Of a DNA stretch of 64,000 bases, positions 27,612-38,304 are shown piece by piece. Location: positions 1,734,001 to 1,798,000 of the forward strand of contig NZ_JAJOMZ010000004.1 of assembly GCF_024699965.1 (NCBI RefSeq), given 5' to 3'. The notes beneath the pieces are model-generated. The model saw nothing but the letters and a program-made list of their open reading frames with translations. It had not been told where the DNA came from and ran no database searches. Each line of letters starts with the position of its first letter. The first letter of the stretch is position 1. The translations under genes were made by a program, and so were the position numbers. Origin of the DNA: Flavobacterium sp. J372. Lineage in GTDB: Bacteria > Bacteroidota > Bacteroidia > Flavobacteriales > Flavobacteriaceae.

Positions 27612-28491
27612 GTGGATTGTTGCAATATTATTGTTTACAGGTTTTGCTGTAAATGCCCAGGAGCTTAACTGCAATGTGAAAATAAATTATGAACGTATTA
27701 CCGATGCCAACACACAGGTGTTTAAAGCATTGGAGCGCTCATTAACAGATTTTGTAAACAACACCCGCTGGACAAACCGTAACTTCGCGAGAAGTGAAAA
27801 AATAGATTGTTCAATGTTTTTCAATGTATCGGCTTTTGATGGGCAGGCGATTACAGCTGCATTGCAAATACAGTCGTCAAGGCCTGTGTATAATAGTACT
27901 TATTCAACACCTATCTTTAATTACAATGATAAGGAAGTTGTTTTTACATATACAGAAGGGCAGATATTAAATTACAATCCTAACTCTTTCGATTCAAACC
28001 TTGTATCGCTCATTGCATATTATGCTAACATGATCATTGGTTTTGATGCTGATACATTTGCCAGCAACGGAGGTACAGAGTATTATGTTGCTGCACAGAA
28101 TATTGTAAACCTTGCACAAAGCAGTGGCTATAAAGGGTGGGGCCAGAACGAAGGTGGCCTGCAAAACAGGTATTTTATGGTATATGACGTGCTTTCAAAT
28201 GCTTATTCTCCATTCAGGGAAACATTATATGCTTATCATATAAATGGACTTGATAGGATGAATGAAAATACAAAGGCAGGTAAAGAAGGCCTTATATCGG
28301 CAGTAAAAACGCTTACCGGTGTGCATAAGGTAAGGCCCAATGCTTTTCTTACCCGTATATTTTTTGATGCAAAATCAGATGAATTAGTAGCGGCCTTTTC
28401 AGGTGGACCTATGATGGCGGTAACAGAACTTGTTGATAACCTGAACCGTATTTCGCCGCTTAATTCTACTAAGTGGAGCAATATTAAATAG
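27604..28491 (+). CDS. Exported DUF4835-family protein
   Basis: The 295-residue protein has a signal peptide (IVAILLFTGFAVNAQ) and a DUF4835 pattern: 'LNCNVKINYERITDANTQVF', 'FVNNTRWTNRNFA', 'YYANMIIGFDADTFASNGG' and 'FFDAKSDELVAAFSGG'. The family is almost confined to Bacteroidota and is predicted to be periplasmic or outer-membrane associated; its function is unknown. It overlaps coaBC by eight bases, which ties it to the coaBC-recN operon. Confidence 0.88.
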   Translation: MYKWIVAILLFTGFAVNAQELNCNVKINYERITDANTQVFKALERSLTDFVNNTRWTNRNFARSEKIDCSMFFNVSAFDGQAITAALQIQSSRPVYNSTYSTPIFNYNDKEVVFTYTEGQILNYNPNSFDSNLVSLIAYYANMIIGFDADTFASNGGTEYYVAAQNIVNLAQSSGYKGWGQNEGGLQNRYFMVYDVLSNAYSPFRETLYAYHINGLDRMNENTKAGKEGLISAVKTLTGVHKVRPNAFLTRIFFDAKSDELVAAFSGGPMMAVTELVDNLNRISPLNSTKWSNIK

Positions 28492-28515
28492 TATATTTGT
28501 GTTTTAAAACACCGT

Positions 28516-30168
28516 ATGCTCCAAACGCTGCACATCAAAAATTTTGCACTGATAGAGCACCTGCACATAGACTTTTCGGCAGGCCTTTCAACTATAACCG
28601 GCGAAACTGGTGCCGGAAAATCAATATTACTTGGCGCGCTTGGGCTTGTACTTGGCCGCCGTGCCGACCTTACCTCACTTAAAGACAAAGGGCAGAAGTG
28701 TATTGTGGAGGCCCATTTTAATATTACCCAATACAATCTTAAGGATTTCTTTATTGAAAATGACCTGGATTATGAAGATGCTACCATCATCAGAAGGGAA
28801 ATACTACCATCAGGTAAATCACGCGCTTTTGTAAATGACAGTCCGGTAAACCTTCAGGAACTGCAGCAACTAGGTGATTTCTTAATTGACATCCATTCGC
28901 AGCAGCAAACCCGTGAACTTACTGAAGAGCAATATCAGATAGAGTTGCTTGATGCTATAGCAGCGAATAACGCTTTGCTCGCAGAATATAAAAGTCAACT
29001 TTCAGCTTATAAAAAACTACAATCAGAATATAAAGCGCTTCAGTTACAGAAAGAGTCTTTAGTAAAAGAGCAGGACTATAATAATTATATTCTTCAGGAA
29101 TTGCTTACAGCTAATCTTAAAGCCGGTGAGCAGGAAGAAATGGAGCAGCAACTTGAGGTGCTAAATAATACAGGAGCCATTAAAGAGGCTTTGGCTAGGG
29201 CTGCTGCATTGGCATCTGACGAAAATGTAGGTGTGCTTAATAACCTGAAAGAGATAAGGCAATCGATACATAAAATTAGTGGCATGTCGGTTGAGTATAA
29301 CGAACTTTATGAACGCCTCTCAAGCCTTATTATTGAGTTTGATGATATAAAAGATGGTATAGAAGAAAGCCTGGAAACTTTGAGTGAAGACCCTGAAAAG
29401 CTTGAACTGATTAATAATAAGTTACAGGTAATTTACCAGCTGCAAAAAAAACATTCAGTACAGACGATTGAAGAGTTGCTTGAAATACAGGAATCGCTAG
29501 ATAGTAAAGTAATGCTTGCCGATGAGATTGATTCGCAACTCTCAAAACTCGAAAAAGCATTTGCGGAGGCGGAATTGGCCGCAACAAAAACCGCACTTGC
29601 ATTGCACAATAAACGGCAAAAAGCAATACCTATACTTACAGATAGTATTACAGCAATACTCTCGCAGCTTGGTATGCCTGATGCGAGATTTGATTTTAAG
29701 CTGGCCGGGGCAGACACATTCTACGGGAACGGGAAAGACATTCTTGAGCTACTCTTTGCTGCCAACAAAGGAACCGGATTTGGCCTACTGAAGAAAGTAG
29801 CATCGGGTGGTGAAATGTCGCGCATAATGCTGGCTGTAAAAGCAGTACTTGCCCAATACAGTAACCTGCCAACCATAATATTTGATGAGATTGACACAGG
29901 TGTATCTGGCGAAATTGCAAATAAGATGGCCGGTATAATGAAAGAAATGTCAGCCAAAATGCAGGTATTTGCCATTACACACCTACCCCAGATTGCGGCC
30001 AAAGGCGACCAGCATTATAAAGTTGAAAAAACATCAAATGCTGAAACGACAGTGTCTGAACTTAAATTGCTGACACCCAATGAACGTGTGCACGAAATAG
30101 CCCAAATGCTGTCAGGCAAAGATTTTGGTGATTCTGCGCTTAATCATGCAAGGGCGTTGCTCAACTGA
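28516..30168 (+). CDS. recN: DNA repair protein RecN
   Basis: The 550-residue SMC-like ATPase functions in double-strand break repair. Seen: the N-terminal 'LQTLHIKNFALIEHLHIDF', Walker A 'TGETGAGKSILLGAL', a central coiled-coil region (about residues 155-370), the ABC signature 'VASGGEMSRIMLAVKAVL', Walker B 'PTIIFDEIDTGVSG' and the C-terminal 'FAITHLPQIAAKGDQHY'. Complete. It is the distal gene of the bamD run. Confidence 0.97.
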   Translation: MLQTLHIKNFALIEHLHIDFSAGLSTITGETGAGKSILLGALGLVLGRRADLTSLKDKGQKCIVEAHFNITQYNLKDFFIENDLDYEDATIIRREILPSGKSRAFVNDSPVNLQELQQLGDFLIDIHSQQQTRELTEEQYQIELLDAIAANNALLAEYKSQLSAYKKLQSEYKALQLQKESLVKEQDYNNYILQELLTANLKAGEQEEMEQQLEVLNNTGAIKEALARAAALASDENVGVLNNLKEIRQSIHKISGMSVEYNELYERLSSLIIEFDDIKDGIEESLETLSEDPEKLELINNKLQVIYQLQKKHSVQTIEELLEIQESLDSKVMLADEIDSQLSKLEKAFAEAELAATKTALALHNKRQKAIPILTDSITAILSQLGMPDARFDFKLAGADTFYGNGKDILELLFAANKGTGFGLLKKVASGGEMSRIMLAVKAVLAQYSNLPTIIFDEIDTGVSGEIANKMAGIMKEMSAKMQVFAITHLPQIAAKGDQHYKVEKTSNAETTVSELKLLTPNERVHEIAQMLSGKDFGDSALNHARALLN

Positions 30169-30223
30169 AAAAATGATATATATTTGTTTCACTAACGTAT
30201 TGACAAACTAACACTAGCCGGAT

Positions 30224-31036
30224 ATGTATAATTTATTGAAAGGAAAGCGCGGAATAATTACAGGCGCTCTTGACCAGAATTCAATTGCCTGGAAAGTAGC
30301 TGAAAAGGCTCACGAGGAAGGCGCAACATTTGTGCTTACCAATGCCCCGATAGCCATGAGGATGGGTGAGATAAAAGCGCTTGCTGAAAAAACCAATTCA
30401 CAGATTATTCCTGCTGATGCCACTAATACTGAAGACCTTGAAAAACTTTTCACAGAAGCTCAGGAAGTGCTTGGCGGTAAGATAGATTTTTTACTTCATT
30501 CGATAGGAATGAGTGTAAACATCAGGAAAAATATACCTTATGCAGAGAGCAACTATGACTATTTTATGAAAGGTATAGATGTATCTGCTATGTCGCTGCA
30601 TAAAATGCTTAGTGTAGCAAAAAGGCTGGATGCTATTGCCGAAGGCGGCAGTGTTGTAGCGCTTACCTATATGGCAGCTCAAAGAACATATCCATTTTAT
30701 ACCGATATGGCAGATATCAAAGCAATGCTTGAATCAATTGCGCGTAGTTTTGGTTATCACTATGGGGTAGAGAAGAAGGTGCGCATAAATACAGTATCAC
30801 AGTCACCTACAAAAACAACTGCCGGTACAGGCATAAAAGGCTTTGGCGATTTTTATGATTATGCCGATGCTATAGCGCCTCTTGGCAATGCCGATGCAGA
30901 ATCATGTGCTGACTATTGCATTACATTATTTAGCGACCTTACCAGGATGGTGACCATGCAAAATCTTTTCCATGATGGCGGATACTCTTCAACAGGTGTA
31001 AGCTCTGTTGTGATGGAAAAGCTTGCATTGGAATAG
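30224..31036 (+). CDS. fabI: Enoyl-[acyl-carrier-protein] reductase (NADH) FabI
   Basis: The 270-residue short-chain-dehydrogenase-type enzyme reduces the enoyl-ACP in each round of fatty acid elongation. Motifs: the cofactor-binding start 'GKRGIITGALDQNSIAWKVA', 'IDFLLHSIGMSVNIRKN', the catalytic Tyr-x6-Lys in 'YPFYTDMADIKAMLESIAR' and 'INTVSQSPTKTTAGTGIKG'. The last motif is the substrate-loop region typical of the Bacteroidota form. It ends before a strong terminator. Confidence 0.95.
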   Translation: MYNLLKGKRGIITGALDQNSIAWKVAEKAHEEGATFVLTNAPIAMRMGEIKALAEKTNSQIIPADATNTEDLEKLFTEAQEVLGGKIDFLLHSIGMSVNIRKNIPYAESNYDYFMKGIDVSAMSLHKMLSVAKRLDAIAEGGSVVALTYMAAQRTYPFYTDMADIKAMLESIARSFGYHYGVEKKVRINTVSQSPTKTTAGTGIKGFGDFYDYADAIAPLGNADAESCADYCITLFSDLTRMVTMQNLFHDGGYSSTGVSSVVMEKLALE

Positions 31037-31061
31037 ATTAATAATAGCATTTATATGATTC

Positions 31062-31087
31062 AAACTCCCATTAATGGGAGTTTTTTA
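31062..31087 (+). terminator. Rho-independent terminator after fabI
   Basis: Perfect stem AAACTCCCAT/ATGGGAGTTT with a TA loop and a T run. The following 220 bases to the next gene are very AT-rich with nothing else recognisable apart from a promoter. Confidence 0.88.
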
Positions 31088-31252
31088 TTTTCTATCAGTC
31101 TCATATTTATGCAAAAAGCAATAAAACATAACAAATTGATAATAATATATATTTAAAATTAACTTTTAGTATCCAAAATATAATTAATACCACAAAAAAT
31201 TTTCATAAAAACTGAATTTTATGAAAAAATTAATATACTTCTCATAAAAAAC

Positions 31253-31282
31253 TTGCCATAAAATCTAAAGTGCGTAATTTTA
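31253..31282 (+). promoter_or_regulatory. Probable promoter of the large T9SS protein gene
   Basis: TTG at 31253-31255, a 19-base spacer and TAATTTTA at 31275-31282 (one mismatch to TAnnTTTG), 25 bases upstream of the ATG. Confidence 0.5.
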
Positions 31283-31306
31283 GCGGATTGTTAAAAAACT
31301 ATTTTT

Positions 31307-34300
31307 ATGAGAAAAATTACATTTTTGATTGCTTTAATGCTATCAGCTATGTTGTCGGCTTATGCTCAGCCAGTTTCGGGTTACACCCGCACTGTGCTTA
31401 CTGGCCAGACATATACGCCGATAGCAGATGGTACAGTCATTAATACTGTTGCAGGGCTTACTGCCGGTTATATGTCTGTATCACAGGATGACGGAGCAGT
31501 ACTAGTTACATTGCCTTTCACGTTTAATTACGGTGGCAATAGCTTTACACAGGTAACATTTTGTACCAATGGCTGGATTGGCATGGGTGCACAATCTGCT
31601 GTTACGGCTGCTCAGAGTCGTGCCCCAGGAAATTTGTGGACTACTACCGCACCAAACAACGTTATCGCGCCATGGTTTGGTGATTTAGGTGCGAACTTCC
31701 CAACGGGAGGTGGCAGCATGGTGCACGGCACAGTAGGTACAGATGTTTATGCCTTTGAATGGCAAAACGCTGTAGCAAATGGTTTTACTGAAACTACTGC
31801 AAACCGTCTTAACTTTATGGTTAAAATTTATGGACCGGCATCTTCTAACCCGGGAAGGATTGAGTTTTTATATGGCTCAACCATCGGTACTGTAAACACT
31901 GGAAGAGCTATAGGTTTAGAAGATGCAACCGGAGGTGCAGGCAATTTTATCAATGCACTTAATGGTTCAAGTGTTTCAACTATAACTTCATCCGCCTGGC
32001 CGGGCAATGGTAATGGTTACAGGTTTGACCCGGGTTCTACTACATGTACAACTTTATCAGGGGGTACTATCCCTGCTGTACTTTCCGCTTGTAGTGGAAG
32101 CGCACCTGCCTTGATAGATCCTATTGGCGTTACAGCCCCTGTTACGGGTATTACCTATGCATGGGAGCAGTCAACAGACGGAGGTAATGTATGGGTTGCT
32201 GCAGTTGGTGGTACAGGTGCCGCAACGCGTTATTACACGCCACCGGCATATGCAGGAACACCTATTAAGTATAGGCTTAAGGTTTCATGCGGTAGCGAAG
32301 TAGCATACTCAAGTATAGCTGATTTCTCAGGTCCTGCAGCACCTTTCACACAAGCTTCTAATGTTAGCTTTACACCGGGCCTTGGACAATTTGTTGTTAA
32401 TTTTACTGCCGGCAGCGGTACACGCCGTATAGTGGTTGTAAGCGATTCTCCAATTAACGATCCTGTTAATGTTGAAAGTGGGGGGTGCTGCTATTACAGC
32501 GGCAGCAGCCTATGCAGGTGGCGAACAGATTGTGTATGATGGTACAGGATCAAGTGTGACTGTTACAGCAATACCATGTTCTGGAGGTACTTATTATGTA
32601 AAAGTATTTGAATACACAAGGTGTGGTACAGCCGGTAACTATACAATGTTGTTTAATACAACTACTGGTACTAACGCATCAACAATAGTTATAAATCCAC
32701 TGGCTGCGCCAACAACTCAGGCATCAAACGCTGTGATTGTGCCAGGTACAGGCCAATTTACTGTAAACTGGACAAGCGGTAACGGAAATTACAGGTTTGT
32801 ATATATAGATACTAATCCTATACCCGAACCTTTTGATGAGGTAGGTATTCCTGCGCCAACAGCAAATACTGTTTTCCAAAATAATGGCCTTCAGCTTGTA
32901 TATAACGGTACAGGTTCATCAGTAACTGTAACATCACTTCCGTGTTCACCAGGTGATACTTTTTACGTTAAAGTATTTGAAGTAAACCGATGCGGTGTTA
33001 CAGGAGCATTTGATTATGTGTTTAATACAACCACAACTACAAACGGAGCTAGTTATACACTTGGCGCCCCTACTACACAGGTGTCTGGGCTTACAGTAAC
33101 ACCAGATCTTAATAGTGCCACCGTTACATGGGTGAATGGTAATGGTGTACGCAGAAGGGTTATTGTTAGTGATGTACCAATTGCAGATCCGGTAGATGAA
33201 ATCGGTGCAGCTGAAATTACAGGCGCTACATTCTACCAGGGAGGCCAGCAAAATGTTTATGATGGCACAGGTACAACATTTAATTTAACAGGACTGTCAT
33301 GCAACACAACATATTATATAAGAGTATATGAATATTTCAGATGTGGTACTACCGGTGACTATTCATATTTGTATAATACAACAGTTACTGCTGCAAACGG
33401 CACCACATTTACTACTACAGGGCCAATGACTGCTGTTGCTTTGCCACAGGCTACAACCTTTACAGGATTTACAGGAGCTAACCTTAGCACAGTTTCGCCA
33501 AGTTGGAAAGAATCTGCAATACCTACGCCTGCATTAACTAACCCATTAGATGTAAACCCTTCAGGTACAACATCGGCATGGACAAACAGTAGTGTATTAA
33601 GTTCGCCTACAGCCAGGGTTAACCTGTATGGTAGTATAAGAAATGAATGGATTATAAGCCCAAGAGTGAATATCACCGCAGCGGCAAGGCTTAAATTTAA
33701 GGCTGCGATGACAAACTGGAATTCAGCCGCTGTAGATAATGATGGTGGGATGGCTAATGCTACAGATGACAAAGTAACTGTATTGATTTCTAATGACCCT
33801 TGTGGTGTAAACTGGCAGGCTATTTATGAGTTTAACAACTCTAATGCTTTAACAAACCAGCTTACTCAGTTTGAATTTGCTATTGACCCATCTTACATTG
33901 GCCAGCAGGTTTACATTGCATTCCATGCGACAGATGGCCCTACTGATGATACTCCGGATTACGATTTCCATATTGGTGATGTAGTAATTGAGCTTGTGCC
34001 ACAATGTGACGTGCCTACTCTATTAACAGATGCTGTTAGTTTAATCACTGAAAACGGCGCAACTGTTGCTTGGAGCGGACCATCAACAGGCAATCCAACA
34101 GGTTACCAGTATGTTTTCTCGACATCTAATACTGCTCCTGCAGGTGCGGGCACAGAAATTTCAACTACAGGTATAACTGTAAACAACCTTTCTTCTTCAA
34201 CAGAATACTTTACGTGGGTGCGCACGGTGTGCGGATCACTATATAGTAACTGGGTAATGGTAGGAAAGTTTACAACCTTATGTGATGCTCCTGAAATACT

Positions 34301-36573
34301 TACTACTACACCTGCAACAAGATGTGGTATAGGTACAGCTACCCTTGCGGCAACATCTGATGCGGGTACTATTTCTTGGTATGCTGCACAAACCGGTGGT
34401 GTAGCTATTGGTACGGGACCCAAGCTTTACAACTCCTACTATCAATACAACTACAACATATTATGTTGAAGCAAGTTCAGGTGCGCCTGCTGCTACATTA
34501 GGGCCTGTAAACTATCTTTATGGTGGTACTGTGAGTACTGTAGCAAGCCCTTCTACTTCTTATTATGCAATTTTCGACTCAACAGTGCAAACAAAAATTC
34601 AGTCTGTTACAGTATATGCTACTGCAGCCGGACAATTGAATTTACAGTTGGCAAATTCTGCAGGTACAGTGCTGCAAACATTTAACTATACAATTACCGC
34701 AGCACAGGCCAATTCTACAACTACAGTTGCAGGAACACCAATTGTGGTTCCGGTAAATTTTGATGTACCAGTTGGTACAGGCCTAAGGCTTGGTATGGCA
34801 ACCGGAACTACTGCAACTTTACTAAGGAATACAAGCGGAGCAACACCATATTATAATGTTGTAGGGGGTGGTGTTTCATTTACAGGAAACTGGTTTGCTG
34901 ACAATACATACTGGTATTTCTTCTATGATATCAAAATTAATGCAGGATGCAGTTCAGCACGCGTACCGGTAACAGCAACTGTTACTACAGCGCCTGAAAT
35001 TACAGCTACTGCAAATAATGCAGCTATTTGTGCAGGCCAGTCGGCTACTCTTTCAGTAACAAGTTCTAATAGTAACTATACTTATGTGTGGATGCCAGGC
35101 AATCTTACAGGAGCACAACAAACTGTAACCCCTGCAGCTACAACTACATATACTGTTACAGCTACAGATAATGGTACAGGGTGTGTAAATACAGCAACTG
35201 TTACAGTAACTGTTAATTCATTACCAAATGCTATTAGTGTAACGCCTTCTGCATCGCAAGTGTGTGGCTCAACTCCAGTTGCACTTACAGTTACAGGTTC
35301 ATCTGTATCTGGTAATGCAGTATTGGGTTCAGGCACTATTACACCAGCAGCTACTGGTGTTCCAAATCCTCTTACAGGATATTACGGAGGGCAGTGGACT
35401 CAAATGTTATACAAAAAGTCTGAACTTGTAGCCCAAGGTATGGTTGCAGGCTCTGTAATTAGCACTCTTGCGTTTGACCTTTCTGCGGCAGAAGCTGATT
35501 TGGTTGAGAACTTCACCATAAGAATTGGTCATTCAAATGTTGAAGATATGTCTGCAGGTTTTGTTCCTGTGGAACCTCTTACAACAGTTTATTATGAAGC
35601 TGCAATGACGCCTGTAGCAGGAGTAACAGGACTTAAGGTATTCACACTTGCAACACCGTTTACTTGGGATGGTAACAGCAATTTGATAGTTGAGGTTGTT
35701 CATAACCAAGGAACAAGCGGAACATCTTCAGGTACTGTAACAAGAGCAACTACAACTCCTTTCGTAAGCGTTTATTACTTAAGGGTAGACAACGTAGCTG
35801 GTGGTGTAGCAGGGTTCCAATCTCAAAATTACGCTGCCATTACAACAAAAGGGGCGCTTAGCAACAGGCCGAACATTGTTCTTAACTATAACTATAGCAC
35901 TAATGTAACATGGTCTCCTGTTACTGGACTTTATACAGATTCAGCAGCAACTACACCATACACAGGGCAAGCAGCTACGACAGTTTATGCGCTTCCAACA
36001 GTTAATACTACCTATGTAGCTACTGTGACAAATGTATCTAACTGTTCTGCTACTGATGATGCCATTGTAACAATAGGTGCTGCAAACACACCAACAGGTG
36101 AAACATCGCAGGTTATATCTGTAAACTCTCCTGCAGAAGCTACAATTGAAGATATCGTTGTTGCTGAAACAGGTGTACTATGGTACTATAGCCTTGCTGA
36201 TGCGGTTGCAGGTGTAAATGCAATACCAGCAGGTACACAGCTTCAGGCAGGTACAGTATATTATGGTACTCTTCCCGGAGGTTCATGTGCGCCTCTTGCT
36301 GTAACAATTACTGAAATATTAGGTTCTAAAGGATTTAATAAAGCACAATTCAGCTATTATCCTAACCCTGTTAAAGATATGCTTAACCTTAAATACTCTA
36401 ATGAAATATCAGGAGTAGAGGTTTACAATCTTCTTGGGCAAAGAGTTTTAGCTAAGCAGGTTAATGCAACTGAAGCAACTGTAGATATGTCGGGTATTGC
36501 CGAAGGAAACTACATTGTAAGAGTTACATCTGGCAATAGTGTAGAAACTATTAAAATTGTGAAGAAGCAGTAA
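31307..36573 (+). CDS. Very large T9SS-secreted modular surface protein (frameshifted at 32480-32485 and 34419-34421)
   Basis: After correction the product is 1754 residues. It has a signal peptide (IALMLSAMLSAYAQ), a beta-rich N-terminal domain, three tandem modules of about 118 residues (see repeat entry), a jelly-roll-like domain (SWKESAIPTPALTNPLDVN), a fibronectin-III-like domain (ITENGATVAWSGPSTGNP), Ig/PKD-like domains (CAGQSATLSVTSSNSNYTYVW) and a C-terminal type A T9SS sorting domain (FSYYPNPVKDMLNLKY ... VEVYNLLGQRVL ... GNYIVRVTSGN). It is therefore exported through the type IX machinery and attached to, or released from, the cell surface. The frame breaks twice: an extra G in the six-G run at 32480-32485, and an extra C at 34419-34421 (CCC for CC). 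Removing each joins adjacent frames smoothly. A role in adhesion is plausible but unproven. Confidence 0.88.
32337..33411 (+). repeat. Three tandem coding modules (~357 bp each) in the T9SS protein
   Basis: Each module starts with AP.TQAS or similar (32337, 32698, 33058) and contains W/F-based 'PI.DPVDE.G', 'VYDGTGSSVTVT', a Cys ('LPC' or 'ALSC'-like) and 'YYVKVFEY.RCGT.G.Y...FNTTT'. Pairwise identity between modules is high to the eye. They are probably fibronectin-III-like domains, with a conserved cysteine pair that may form a disulfide in each. Confidence 0.75.
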
Positions 36574-36595
36574 TAAATTATATGCTCATATTTAA

Positions 36596-36622
36596 AAGCC
36601 GCCAATTATGGCGGCTTTTTTT
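36596..36622 (+). terminator. Rho-independent terminator after the T9SS gene
   Basis: Perfect stem GCCGCC/GGCGGC around AATTAT, with a long T run. Confidence 0.88.
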
Positions 36623-36633
36623 ATGAATAAGGT

Positions 36634-36641
36634 TAACTTTG
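36634..36641 (+). promoter_or_regulatory. -7 promoter element for the glycosyltransferase-coaE unit
   Basis: TAACTTTG matches TAnnTTTG exactly, 17 bases upstream of the ATG at 36659, directly after the terminator. Confidence 0.5.
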
Positions 36642-36658
36642 CATGAAACCCGCTACAA

Positions 36659-37656
36659 ATGTATTTTTCGCTGATAATACCTATATACAATCGCCCTGAA
36701 GAGATAGACGAGCTTCTTGTAAGCCTTTCAAAACAAGATTACACAAAGGCATTTGAAGTTGTAATAATTGAAGATGGCTCGTCAATAACATGTAAGCATA
36801 TATGTAGTAAATATGCTGAGCATCTCACAATATCATATTATTATAAGCCAAATTCGGGCCCGGGCGATTCACGCAATTACGGCATGAAAAAAGCACAGGG
36901 AGACTATTTTATAATCTTAGATTCAGATTGTATAATTCCGCCAGGATATCTTTCCTCTGTATCCCGAAGGCTCAGCACACAGTATACTGATTGTTTTGGC
37001 GGGCCTGATGCCGCGCTAGATTCTTTCAGCGATGTTCAAAAAGCTATCAATTTTACCATGACGTCTTTTTGACTACCGGTGGCGTTAGGGGTAAATCAGA
37101 AAATATCGGTAAGTTTCAGCCGCGGAGTTTTAATATGGGCTTATCTAAAAAGGCGTTTGAAGCAACAGGCGGTTTTGGTGATATACATCCCGGAGAAGAC
37201 CCTGATCTTACCTTACGGCTTTGGGATATGGGCTATACTACAAAGTTGTTCCCTGAATGCTATGTATACCATAAACGCCGTATAGACTGGCAAAAATTTT
37301 ATAAGCAGGTAAATAAATTTGGCAAAGCAAGGCCAATATTAGATTACTGGCATCCTAAATATAAGAAGGCAACCTTTCTGTTCCCATCATTGTTTATCTT
37401 AGGCTTTGTGTTTTCTCTTCTACTGTTTCTGTTTGGTGTAAGCATATTTTTGTGTCTTTACATAGTGTATTTGCTTGCTATCTTTATGGTAGCTGCCGTA
37501 ACAAACAAAAGCATTAAAATAGGGTTATTATCTGTAATTGCTATAACTATACAGTTTTACGGCTATGGTACAGGTTATATAGAGTCTTTTATTAAGGTGC
37601 ATTTAATGCGAAGCAAACCTGAATTAGCTTTCCCTGAATTATTTTTTAAGCAATGA
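36659..37656 (+). CDS. Family 2 glycosyltransferase, membrane-associated (frameshifted at 37066-37070)
   Basis: The N-terminal GT-A domain starts 'YFSLIIPIYNRPEEIDELL', has the donor-binding region 'VVIIEDGSS' and the metal-binding DxD 'YFIILDSDCIIPPGYL'. In the given sequence it stops after 'FTMTSF'. One more T in the five-T run at 37066-37070 restores 'TSFLTTGGVRGKSENIG' and continues into 'HPGEDPDLTLRLWDMGY' and two C-terminal membrane helices, for 332 residues. It transfers an unknown sugar to a cell-envelope acceptor on the cytoplasmic side. The end overlaps coaE by four bases. Confidence 0.9.
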
Positions 37657-38252
37657 CAAATATAATAGGCCTTACAGGCGGCATAGGAAGCGGAAAAAGC
37701 ACAATTGCTGAATACTTTGCATCATTGGGTGTACCTGTTTACATTGCTGATGATGAAGCAAAAAAAATACTCTATACACCTGAAGTTTCGTCAGAAATAA
37801 AAAAGGCATTTGGGGATGCTGCTTTAACTAATGGAATACCTGACAGAAAGAAGATTGCGCAAATTGTATTTAATGATCCTGAAAAATTAAAAATATTAAA
37901 TAGCATTATTCACCCAAAAGTTAGTATGCACTTTAAGGATTGGGTACACAATAATTCATCGGCAAAGTTTGTTATAAAAGAAGCGGCCATACTTTTTGAA
38001 AGCGGCAGCTATAAGGATTGTGATGAAATTATCCTTGTGACAGCGCCGGTGGAAGAGAGGATATTACGTGTAATGAAGCGGGATAACATCACCCGTCACC
38101 AGGTTTTTGAAAGGATGAAAAACCAATGGAGTGATGACCAGAAAGCTGTTTTAAGCAATTATATAATTGATAATACGGAACTAGACTCTGCTAAGGCTCA
38201 GGCATACAGTATATTCAAACATTTAACGAGTAAAGATTTACAAGGCTGTTAA
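37653..38252 (+). CDS. coaE: Dephospho-CoA kinase CoaE
   Basis: The 199-residue kinase phosphorylates dephospho-CoA in the final step of CoA synthesis. Motifs are the P-loop 'IIGLTGGIGSGKSTIAEYF', 'VYIADDEAKKILYTPE', 'LNSIIHPKVSMHFKDW' and the lid region 'RVMKRDNITRHQVFERM'. Complete. It overlaps the glycosyltransferase by four bases, so it is translated with it. Confidence 0.95.
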   Translation: MTNIIGLTGGIGSGKSTIAEYFASLGVPVYIADDEAKKILYTPEVSSEIKKAFGDAALTNGIPDRKKIAQIVFNDPEKLKILNSIIHPKVSMHFKDWVHNNSSAKFVIKEAAILFESGSYKDCDEIILVTAPVEERILRVMKRDNITRHQVFERMKNQWSDDQKAVLSNYIIDNTELDSAKAQAYSIFKHLTSKDLQGC

Positions 38253-38291
38253 TATTTGGTTAATACGTGAAGTCGTTAAATGTTAAAATGT

Positions 38292-38299
38292 TAAATTTG
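38292..38299 (+). promoter_or_regulatory. -7 promoter-like element directly before the histidine kinase
   Basis: TAAATTTG lies five bases before the ATG at 38305. If it is a working promoter the mRNA is almost leaderless. No -33 element stands at the proper spacing, so it could be chance. Confidence 0.3.
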
Positions 38300-38304
38300 G
38301 AACG

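Noticed and set aside
32337..33411. CRISPR-like array
   Set aside because: The repeated units are 357-bp in-frame coding modules of the T9SS protein, not short direct repeats with unique spacers.
37069..37656. Separate gene starting at 37069
   Set aside because: It continues the glycosyltransferase frame after a missing T at 37066-37070. The N-terminus (TTGGVRG) is a typical mid-protein motif.
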